From contig MZNV01000995.1 in assembly GCA_002081555.1 (NCBI GenBank), positions 1 through 27,908 of the forward strand: a DNA stretch of 27,908 nucleotides, read 5' to 3'. The notes under the pieces were generated by a model, which searched no databases, had not been told where the DNA came from, and saw only the letters and a list, made by a program, of their open reading frames with translations. The position numbers and the translations under genes were made by a program. Source of the DNA: Protostelium mycophagum. Lineage: Eukaryota > Evosea > Variosea > Protosteliida > Protosteliaceae. Below, in pieces: positions 12,694-21,454 of this stretch. Numbering within the stretch: position 1 is the first letter of the stretch; every line of letters begins with the position of its first letter.

Positions 12694-14059
12694 TCACTCT
12701 ACATCAGAGGCGATATAGAAGATATTTGGGCAAGCAGAGAAACCATTGAAAGAGCTGGCTGCAGCGACAGTATAGGCTCCCATCTCCTTGAAGTACAGCC
12801 AATCTCCGACCTCCATCTCAGGCATGAAGATATCCTTGGCGACACAGTCAATAGAGTCACAGGTGGGTCCGAAGAGGGTGGTCTTGTGGGTCGCTCCCTC
12901 TCTGTTGTGAAGCAGGAGAGGCTCTGGGTTGTAGTGGTCAAAGTAGATGCAGTTGAAGGACTGATACACTCCATCGTTGATGTAGTAGAGGATCTTGGAC
13001 TCTTCGTCACGTTCCATCTTCCTCTTTGCGAAGATGTTGACCGCAAGAGTGTGAGACTCCGCCACAAAGTAGCGTCCTGGCTCTGCAATGACCTTCACAT
13101 GAGGGGGGAAAAGGGGCAAGAGAGGCCGGACGGCCGCCGCCATGTCTGTAAAGTTGGCGCCTTCGTCGTTGTCACTGCCGGGCCAGCCGCCACCAAGGTC
13201 CAAGAGGTCCATTGTATATCCGTGAGAGACCGCCAGGCGGAATACAAAGAGGGCAGAGAGGATGGCCTTCTCAAATGCGTCAGAGTCCAGGCATCTGGAT
13301 CCCACATGGAAAGACACGCCCTTGAGCTTGGCGCCCAAAGACTTTGCGGTGATGATGAGCTCCTCTACGTGGTCCAAATGGGCGCCAAACTTGGAGGAAA
13401 AGGCGGAGAGGGAATGCGAATCGTCTGTGACGATGCGTAAGACGAGCTCGGCCTCTGGGAAGATATCGTACATCTTGTACAGCTCATCCACGTTATCAAA
13501 GGTCATCATCTTGACGTTGCATGACTTTGCGAAGCGGATGTGGGAGCGCATCTTGGTGGGATTAGCGAAGATGATGCGGTCAGGGGAGACGCCACAGCCA
13601 AGGACCTATGCTGATCAGTTGTCTTGTCAAAATATGCATTTAGAGTTTCATACCTGCTGCATTTCGGCCTGGGAAGCACAGTCAAATCCGGCTCCAAAGG
13701 AGGCAAGCGTGCGGATGATGGCAGTGTTGGGGTTGCATTTGATAGCAAAGAAAGGCTGTACAGTTGGGAGCTCCTCGACCCATCTCTTGTGCTTGTACAT
13801 CACCCTCCCAAGATCTACAACGAAAAAAGGATCTTCGGGGTTGCGGCCCTCATCTGCGATCTTCTTAGCGATGACGTCACTGACAGGGGTGGCCCCAGTG
13901 TACTCCACAGACCACTTGGATGCCACCTCGGCAGGAACCTGAAGAGATACATCAGATAATTTTCATCGAAAGATGAGGTACCTTGTAGTTGGTCATCAAC
14001 GATTGGTTGTTGCAGGGGGCAGAGATGTTCTCTGCGGTGTAGTTGAAGATGGAGGTCAT
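12694..14059 (-). CDS. ODC: Ornithine decarboxylase
   Basis: Three exons (14059-13982, 13938-13654, 13605-12694) encode 424 residues, the normal length for a eukaryotic ODC. This PLP enzyme makes putrescine from ornithine, the first step of polyamine synthesis, as a homodimer in the cytosol. PFFAIKCNPN carries the PLP lysine (K93). FHVGS (His221), the phosphate-binding GGGWPGS (259-265) and EPGR (296-299) follow. FGPTCDSID supplies the catalytic cysteine (C370) and D371 for the partner subunit. The loop usually HVGSGC reads HVGSRC. The gene looks intact and active. It has only about 80 bp of its own leader before the body of a truncated upstream copy begins, so its promoter is unclear and it may be transcribed through that copy. 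An AATAAA lies 17 nt past the stop. Confidence 0.95.
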
Positions 14060-14806
14060 GTGTATCTGTTTCGGTTTTGCGGAAGAGGTTCCGCGTGTGC
14101 TATTCAAAATGCGCTGCAGAGGGATGACCGAAGGACTTAATTCATCCACGTTATCAAAGGTCATCATCTTGACGTTGCATGACTTTGCAAAGCGGATGTG
14201 GGAGCGCATCTTGGTGGGGTTAGCGAAGATGATGCGGTCAGGGGAGATGCCACAGCCAAGGACCTGTGCTGATCAGTTGTCTCGTCAAAGTCTGCATTTG
14301 AAGTCTTCACACCTGCTGCATTTCGGCCTGGGAAGCACAATCAAATCCAGTGCCAAAGGAGGCCAGCGTGCGGATGATGGCAGTGTTGGGGTTGCATTTG
14401 ATTGCAAAGAAGGGCTGTACAGTGGGGAGCTCCTCTGCCCATCTCTTGTGCTTGTCCATCACCCTCCCGAGATCTACAATGAAAAAGGGGTCTTCGGGGT
14501 TGCGGCTGTCATCTGCGATCTTCTTGCCGATGACGTCACTGACAGGGGTGGTCCCAGTGTATTCCACGGACCATTTGGATGCCACTTCAGCGGGAACCTG
14601 CGAGGATATTTCAGATAATGTTGAGAAGCGAAAGATGAGGTACCTTGTAGTTGGTCATCACGTTAGACTGGTTGTCGCAAGAGGCAGAGAGTTTCTCTGT
14701 GATGTAGTTGTTGAAGATGGAGGTCATGTGTATCTGTTTCGATTTTGCGGAAGAGCTTCCGCGGGTGCTATTCAAAATGCGCTGCAGAGGGATGACCGAA
14801 GGACTT
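13484..14806 (-). repeat. Tandem duplication of the 5' half of the ODC gene
   Basis: Two direct copies lie side by side: 13484-14138 and 14142-14806. Each spans the first part of ODC exon 3, intron 2, exon 2, intron 1, exon 1 and about 80 bp of leader. The copies differ by scattered substitutions (8 of 95 residues in exon 2) and by small indels in exon 1 and the introns, so this is a diverged duplication and not a simple assembly repeat. Confidence 0.92.
14142..14727 (-). pseudogene. Truncated ODC copy, in frame with downstream ODC
   Basis: This partial paralogue has exon 1 (14727-14644, 28 residues), exon 2 (14597-14313, 95 residues) and the first 122 nt of exon 3 (14263-14142), with both introns and their splice sites kept. 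It includes the PLP lysine (PFFAIKCNPN) but stops after the NVDEL motif (residue 163 of ODC), so it lacks the substrate- and dimer-forming C-terminal part. At the break, the frame does not end: it reads through the leader of the intact ODC with no stop and enters that gene's ATG in phase (68 codons from 14263 to 14060). It is therefore either a remnant or the N-terminal part of a fused ODC of about 615 residues. Confidence 0.8.
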
Positions 14807-14964
14807 GATGATCGGCCTTCTTTGTGTCTCGCTGCGCATGAAAGCATGTGTATCTGTTTCGGTTTTGCGGAAGAGGTTCCGCGTGTGCTATTCAAAATGC
14901 GCTGCAGAGGGATGACCGAAGGACTTGATGATCGGCCTTCTTTGTGTCTCGCTGCGCATGAAAG
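14725..14964 (-). repeat. Tandem 120-bp direct repeat in the ODC leader
   Basis: 14725-14844 and 14845-14964 are adjacent 120-bp copies differing at about three positions (near 14741, 14755 and 14764). The length is exactly 40 codons. On the minus strand each copy holds a complete short upstream ORF of 23 residues (14959-14888 and 14839-14768, starting MRSETQRR and identical in both). In a second frame each is open and continuous with the ATG of the truncated ODC copy, with an in-frame ATG at 14847. Confidence 0.93.
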
Positions 14965-15294
14965 GCAAGGTGTTCTTGTTGATGTCGTCTTTTAAAAGAA
15001 CGAAAGGTGTTGTTTGTGGAAGCGTGTCGCCTGTGCGGTGTTGGTGTTTCTCAAAAGTGAGTTTGTGAGTGGCAAGACTGAAGTCCCGTTTCGCTGAAAT
15101 TCGGAATTTCAAATTTAATTATTTAAAAACGGGACTTCGGAGGGAGGGAATTTTCCGATTTTTGGACTGAATTTTCAACGAAATCTTGTAAAATCTCCGG
15201 TTCGTCTACAACCCGTAGTTTCGTATTTTCAGCCATCAGTTATATTGTAACATTTTTTATTTAAAATAGAACAAGGGGATCTTTTGACATCCAT
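14965..15294 (-). promoter_or_regulatory. Probable ODC promoter region
   Basis: This gap lies between the stop of the upstream F-box/RCC1 gene (15295) and the doubled ODC leader. It is the only full-length upstream sequence for either ODC copy, so it most likely carries the promoter that serves the whole locus, as well as the 3' end of the RCC1 gene. I see no defined core element. Confidence 0.4.
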
Positions 15295-16966
15295 TTATTT
15301 TTCAGCCAACTTTACAGAGCCCCTCCGGCGCACAGGTGTACCTTCCTCTTGGTGGTAGTTACCTCTTTTCAAATTTCTCCTCTCGGTGAGTTTATTGAAG
15401 TCATCAACAGAGGTGGGCACTGCCAAAGCCGCAGAGTGCCACCCCGCAAAGGCTATCTGAAAGGCAAACATCCCTAAAAGTCTTCAGTGTCCACAGATTG
15501 GACCAAGCTCACCTCTCAAATCGCCCGCCAACAGATGAGGTTCGAGAACCTCATCATCCGTTCTCCCTTTTAATGTGAACCCTCTGGCACCATTCTGCCA
15601 GTGACCCCAAGCTAACACCTTTGAATGTTCAGTCATCACCTCTAAAGAGGACGGACCTGGCCCTGGTCGTTCAGCGCGCCACTATGCCAATCTCCAAAAC
15701 TGACTTGAACGATTCCTTTCTTCTGCAGACCCTCGATGATCTGTGGTTCTGCTGATGATCAGACTAGTTTTCCACGAAATTTCTCTCACTTGTGATGTCA
15801 TCAGAGCAGCCGATGAGAACATCCCCTGCCTCGTTGTAGACGGCAAACTTTTGAAATGATGCGGTGAGATGGGTGAGGGGGTGGTCTGTATTGACGTTCT
15901 CAAACCGAACTAATCTTCGTCGATTCCTCAGGTCCCAAAGTTGCCCACTTGCACTCAAAGCCAATCCCATTCCTTCACCTGCGGCCACTTGTATGAACCT
16001 GATCCATCAGCCACCTCTCATCTTCCATCTCACCTGTCGTCTTTATCTGCTGTTCCTCCTGTGGAGGTGTTCAAGGACTGCACGGTCTCGATGATATCAG
16101 GCTCCTCAGGATGTCCAGACATTTTAGAATAAAGACGAACACTGCCATCTCTCATCAGAAGGGCCCCGGAATTCCAGCCTGAGATGATCTGGATCATGTC
16201 AAGGACATCCTCTGCGATGACTTACAGAGAGGACATCACTCTCTGGAAGGAGATGGGGTTGACGGATGTCGTTCCACCAGAACACCTGTCTCGTTCAGTT
16301 CTTTTCTCTCCTCTACATCTCACTTGGCCTCCATTGGTCAAGGCTAGAGCGTGAGATCGTCCACAACTAACGGCGGTGATGTTATGATCTAACGGCACCA
16401 ATGCAGCGCTGAGCATGGTGACGTCGTTCGGTTTCAATTTTCCCCAAGCGTACACCTTGAGGCCTTAGAACATGACAGATCATAGAACTCACCTTCCCAT
16501 CAGATGAAAGGGCATGAAAACCAAAGCCAGATCCGCTCAATTGGATGATTTTCTTTCCACGAAGGCCCTCGACTATTGTGGGCTCGTCGAATTCGATCTA
16601 GATAATGCATCATGTCTCTATTATTGGTGGCACTACCCACACGAGAGGACGGAAATTTGTACTCATGCATCAGCCTTCCGTCATTCTCTCCCCAAGCCAG
16701 CACAATGGGATCGTTGAGAAGGCGATACAAAGTGCTCCATTCAAAACGACCATGCAAGCTCGGTTGAAGATTAAAATCAGCTCTGCATTTCTCACGCCAT
16801 AAACTGTGCTGATCAGACAAGGGACTTCGAAAACTTCACACCTTTGTTCTGTGCAGATGGAGTGCAGTAATTTGCAAGTCTGTGATAGAGCGGAAATGGA
16901 AGTTGGAGGAAGGCGAACCGAGATCTCAAATGCGAGGACTTCAGTGGGGAGGTCAACAAATTCCAT
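15295..16966 (-). CDS. F-box protein with RCC1-like repeats
   Basis: Ten exons (16966-16842, 16803-16641, 16597-16493, 16455-16324, 16285-16240, 16211-16034, 15998-15790, 15751-15657, 15618-15513, 15473-15295) join in one frame to 445 residues. The N-terminus is an F-box (LPTEVLAFEISVRLPP...SQTCKLLHSI, about 6-40) followed by SLWREKC. RCC1-type blades follow, each with a short AWG/LW strand and a G.SHALAL- or GWHSAAL-like turn: VLAWGEN, VYAWGKL, CGRSHALALTNGG, GWNSGALLMRDGS, MGLALSASGQLW, FGDWHSGALNDQGQ, VLAWGHW, FAGWHSAALAV. The layout matches yeast Saf1-type SCF adaptors: the F-box binds Skp1 and the propeller binds the target. Intron 5 (16212-16239) would be only 28 nt. The stop overlaps an AATAAA (15294-15299). 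Confidence 0.85.
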
Positions 16967-17780
16967 GTATTAAATATTGTGTTACTTGTGAGATGTGTTC
17001 CCCAAAGAAAAAATTCGTTGTAAGGAGCACAATATATTTTGTACAAATTGGCTGGTTCCTTCGTGGGCGAAAGTAAAATATTTCAACTTGAGGATCAAAT
17101 ATATTAATGTGCTCAGCCATGTAATCCAGACATGGTCTAACTCCTCCAGAAAGGTTGATGATGGTAACGCTTCTCATAGTATCTTTAAAGGTGTAAGTCT
17201 CTACGGTTTTTGTGGGGTTGTTTGTGTTCTTTTCTCTTCACCCTGCGCTGCTTGGTATCTTCTGTCTTTATGAAACTGCACGTAAGTGAGCAAACGTCGA
17301 ATGTGGTGAGGCAGAACTCACGAGGTGAGTCTCTCTTCTATTGAACTATCCGCATCAAAGCAAAAAGGGGTAGCGCGGTGTAATCTTCGGTTCATCGGAA
17401 CTTTTGATTGCCACATTTCCTCTTCTTCCATTGTCATTTCGTCGTTCAAAAGTGTTTGTTTCATCGTGCGTGGTTATGTGTTCGTGTTGATTTATGATGT
17501 GATGCGAAAAAAAAGGCTTTGATTCCGCAAGACTTTCAGACTCTGAGCAAAAGTATAGTCGAATTTCACAGAAAACTGGCACGTCATTAAGTTCCCGCCT
17601 TAAAGCCCTATCTCAAATTTTAAACACATAGCCGTTTTTTGCGGTAATTGGAGAAGAAATAGCGGCAACTAACGTTAAGATTCGAATACTGACGGGAACA
17701 CAAATTTGAAGATGGAACAGAAGCATAATTTGCACGCAAAGAAGAAGAGATCACTTGTGTTTTAAACACTAAACGATAAC
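16967..17780. promoter_or_regulatory. Divergent intergenic region
   Basis: Between the start codons of the F-box/RCC1 gene (-) and the DEP-DUF547 gene (+), 814 bp. Both promoters should lie here. Open frames exist on both strands (for example 16995-17273), but none has a recognisable domain or coherent splice partner. Confidence 0.4.
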
Positions 17781-19709
17781 ATGGTTAAATTCACTCCTAC
17801 TGCTTCATCCTCTAGAAGCGAAGACGATGTTGTCAGCCGTGATTTCAAGCAGGTCAAGCAGACATACAGTCTGGCCATGAGAAACGGAGGTCCCCGTGTC
17901 CAAATCAATGACTTCTTTTCCGCCTCCGAAGGTAGGGCACTTTTCCATGTCACCATTTTCCATGTTGACCGAAGATAGATGAGTCGGAGGAGGACTTTCC
18001 AAGCTTTCAATCTTCTCTAGTCGTGTCACCACGTCCCCCAAGACCCACAAAGGCGTCAAAATCGACCACTAACGAAAATCAGCCACATAACATGTGAGTT
18101 TGAGAGCCATGGAAGGGCCTGACATTCTTTACAGACATCAGGTCATCGGACGCTCCCTGAAACAGTCTCAGTCAGCACCTACTTCCCCAATGAAAACACT
18201 CACACCTTCTAAACCTGTCGTCAATGCAAAATCCTTTATGAGCTCAAGAGCAACCCTTACACCCCAAATAAGCATGGACAGAGAGTTCGGTTCTATGTCA
18301 TCAACCACTTGGAAAGTGAAGTTTGAAATGCCAAAGATCGCAGCAGATGGACACACAGAGAGCTTCTACATCGAACACGCCAGAAAGCACCTCAAGAAGA
18401 CGAGATCCGTGTTGAAGACATCCAAAGACAGGAAGAAAGAGGAGCTTCTGTCCATGCGAGGTCAGTGTCATTTTTACACTAACCTACAACGCGACACTTT
18501 TGACACCAAGCAGTCTTAAATCTCCCCGTCGACAAAAGTGCCCCAGAAGACAAGATCGACGAGATCATCGTGAAGCTCTTAGACGACGCCGCCGGATTCA
18601 AGTTGAAAACAATCCAGTTCAAAGGCCAGACCTACGAGGCCTTCTCCGGAGAGCAGTTAGCTAAATGGATTGGCGGGAATTTATACTTGGATGCAAACGA
18701 ATCAGTGCAGTACGCACAGACCACTTTAATGAACAGAGGCGTCTTCATCTCACTTTCCTCCAAGCACCAATCCTTCCATCCCAAGAAGGACTATTACTAC
18801 GCTTTCAAGGTACTTGAGATTTTCACGAAATTTCACGGAGATTTCTGAGAGTTCTCCAGGCGAACGACCCCGTCGCACCACTCAATGCTGTCAAATTTCA
18901 CTTGGAGGAAGTGTTGGACCCTGTCGGCTTGTCTAAGGCACTCGTCAGAATCGCCGCCAAGATGCTTGACGAGAACAGAACCATCGACGGAACCATCGCT
19001 TTCGCCTCTGGTCGAAACACGAAGAGCTACTACCGACTGTCGGTGCTCAGCGCTCGCTTACAGATGGTCAATTTGGAGGCCATGTCGCCCGAAGAGAGAT
19101 CCGCCTTCTACATCAACGTCTACAACGCGATGTGTCTGCACTCTAGATTCGCTGCAGGCAAAGAACCCAAGGAGAAGGTGGAGCGCAAAGCGCTGAGCTT
19201 CAAATTATATCTCATCTCTCAGGCCACATGGGGCCCAGAAGACCTCCTCTCTTCTCTTCGTGGTGTTTTCTCCAAGGTCAGCTTTGTTGTGCATCTACCG
19301 CCTGACACCTGCACAGGGACCCGCTGGATGTCACTCGGTCTTGGCCTGTCTGTTATTTGACGGATCTGACAGATCTGCACCGATCAGAACATACGACGCT
19401 TCCGATTTTGAGGGCGAGTGTCTGAAGGCATCCATTGCTGAGTATCTGCAAAAGAACATGACCGTTGACACTCTACAACAGATTGTGAGTGGTCTTCTTT
19501 TGCTGAGAATGTCAAATCTGACATTTTGACAGGTCTTCCTTCCCAAGATCTTCAAGACGATCGGACAAGATTTTGGACCTTCAGAAAAGGACGTATTCTT
19601 AGAATTGTCCAAGTTGACCGGCTCTAATTATTTGAGAGATTATGCAGACCTGTTGGAAGTGAGATACTACGAAAGTACCTTTGACCGCATGCAACTGTAC
19701 GTAGTGTAA
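17781..19709 (+). CDS. DEP domain and DUF547 protein
   Basis: Seven exons (17781-17931, 17979-18093, 18135-18460, 18514-18809, 18860-19276, 19317-19484, 19533-19709) encode 549 residues. Residues 1-190 are polar, with many Ser/Pro sites and a basic stretch (HARKHLKKTRS). A DEP domain follows (about 218-296; TYEAFSGEQLAKWI, QTTLMNRGVFI, YYYAFK); these domains bind membranes or G-protein partners. DUF547 comes next, with AFYINVYNAM (about 378-387) matching its AFWINVYNAL landmark and VFLPKIFK matching the late V.LPKIF. The DEP-DUF547 pairing is known from plant and protist proteins, some fused to glutaredoxin; none is present here. The DPR(I/V)HFAL segment is poorly kept (GPAGCHSVLACLL). No enzymatic role is established for DUF547. 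An AATAAA lies at 19732-19737. Confidence 0.85.
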
Positions 19710-19941
19710 AGACCCAGAAATCGATGTAGAAAATAAATATATATTGTGGACATAAATTTTCGCTCTTATTATTTTTTCAAGGATATCACTGAGATTGAGA
19801 TGTTCGAATTTGAATATAAGTTTCTTGGTGTTTTGGACTCATTGAGAAAATAGAAGGCACAAGGTAACGTTCGCATTTAAGCTTTTTTCATACATGCAAA
19901 TGTATGCCACATTTGTGACAACGCCTTGCGCGATCATCCAA

Positions 19942-20022
19942 GATAGCGTGGCCGAGTGGTTAAGGCGGCAGACTGCTAATCTGTTACCTTCGGGTGCGTG
20001 AGTTCGAGTCTCACCGCTGTCG
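19942..20022 (+). tRNA. trnS-GCU: tRNA-Ser (anticodon GCU)
   Basis: An 81-nt type II tRNA folds fully. The 7-bp acceptor stem pairs GATAGCG (19942-19948) with CGCTGTC (20015-20021), with discriminator G20022. The anticodon loop is CTGCTAA with anticodon GCT at 19975-19977. The long variable arm is ACC-TTCG-GGT and the T arm is GTGAG-TTCGAGT-CTCAC. There is no intron and no encoded CCA. A T4 pol III terminator follows at 20028-20031. It reads AGC and AGU serine codons. Confidence 0.96.
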
Positions 20023-20235
20023 ACATCTTTTATTGTATTAATGAGTGACTACGGGATCTTTCACCTATTTCTCTTCTTTGCTCTCCTGCTCGCTTGAGGT
20101 GTACACATTGGTTTTCAGACCTTTTGAACCAACTCCTGCAGTCTGTGCCACTTGCCAGGTTCTGTCTTGCGCACCTAATTGTATGGCGTTGTTTACGTAA
20201 ACGGTGGCAATGTCGCCTTGATCTTCATTTCTGAT

Positions 20236-20792
20236 ATGTCGTTCGGAATCAACAGCCGGACAGGTAGAAGATGGGAGGAAGTAAATACGAGTAGTGATGA
20301 AGAGGACCATCCGCAGTCCATATCTCAACGTGCATTGAATACCAAAGATGAAGAATTTACAGAGGCGGAATTCAAGAGGGAACTTCAAAAGTATCAAAAG
20401 ATCAGAAACAAAGATTATAGAGGACCACAACCAACTCTCGTTCCCGGATCGGTAATTCACCAAAAATTGTCTTTAAATTACTTGGGATCTAATCCTTTCA
20501 AGGAGCCTCGTGCGGCTGCAAAAGCAGTATCTTCTCCAATTCCAAAAATCAAGAGCTCAGCGCAAGAAGATGACGATGAACCCTTCCTAGAATCACTCAA
20601 GCGATCATTATCACAATTTTATTCAACGGTACTGTTATATCTTGTCACTCTCAAGTTATTGACTGAAATCAGCACGATTGTGAGATTATCGTGAAGAATT
20701 TCGAAAAAGCACACAAAGAGTACGTGGATCATCTGTCTCTAGACGATGTCGAGAGGTTAGCTGTCAGCATGAGCCAATTGACTGCAAGCTAA
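20236..20792 (+). CDS. Small charged protein of unknown function
   Basis: Two exons (20236-20628 and 20673-20792, a 44-nt intron) encode 170 residues. The start MSFGINSRTGRRWEEV is the ATG that precedes the compositionally coding part; an upstream in-frame ATG at 20179 is possible. I do not recognise it. It is highly charged, with an acidic N-terminus (TSSDEEDH), a probable helix EEFTEAEFKRELQKYQKIR (about 38-57), a low-complexity middle, and a helical C-terminal third (EPFLESLKRSLSQFY, then IIVKNFEKAHKEYVDHLSLDDVERLA) that could form a coiled coil. There are no membrane segments or signal peptide. It may be a subunit or adaptor; that is a guess. Confidence 0.65.
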
Positions 20793-21454
20793 ACATAATG
20801 AAGGTGGGTCATAATTTTTAAATTGGTTTTATTGTTATTTTACTTGTTGAAAGAAGTCAAATTCGTTTAAGATATTCAAATTACTCAGGACGTACCGTGC
20901 TAACTCAGGACGTACCGTGCTAGCTCTGAATCGTTGGTCAACCTATACATAAAATCTCTCATTTTAAGCTCAGCATAAAAACTAACAAGATCGAACGTTT
21001 CCAAATCCATTTTCTCACTATGTTTCTCCAAAAATGACTATTCTATAGGTCAAGTTACCATCTGTCTTTTACACCGAATTTACGCCACCTCACAATATAA
21101 ATATAATTAAATCCAATTTATTTATGTGAATCCACTCCAATCTTGTCTCCATGATTTTTTCAGCAGCTCTGTGAGATTCAATCGCCAGCTGAACATTCGG
21201 ATCTATTTTGGGATGGGGTGGTAGGTGACGTCATGGTGCAGGTAGACGTCATTGTAGATGGTGCATTCACACGTTCATGCAGGTATTGTTGCATTTACAA
21301 CACCAATTTTTGCTGATTATCTGATTATGACTGGTGTAGTGTCCACACACGGTAATAACCGCAAACGAAAGGTGCAACCATACCTAGGACCTCTGTTGTC
21401 ATCAAGAGCTCAATAATTGTTGATGTTAAAAAATAGTTCCAGAGAAAACTGAGT
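20793..21454. other. Convergent intergenic region
   Basis: Between the small charged protein (+) and the ABCG transporter (-). It is AT-rich and contains a perfect 20-bp tandem duplication (20883-20922), one TGACGTCA palindrome (21226-21233) and one ACACGGTAA motif (21347-21355). No gene is visible. Confidence 0.5.
20883..20922. repeat. Perfect 20-bp tandem duplication
   Basis: The 20-mer ACTCAGGACGTACCGTGCTA occurs twice back to back with no mismatch. It lies about 90 bp past the stop of the preceding plus-strand gene. Its origin is probably replication slippage; no function is evident. Confidence 0.97.

Noticed and set aside
12886-13942. Long plus-strand open frames (184 and 226 codons) opposite the ODC gene
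   Set aside because: They lie antisense to well-conserved ODC exons; their translations resemble no family and reflect ODC codon bias.
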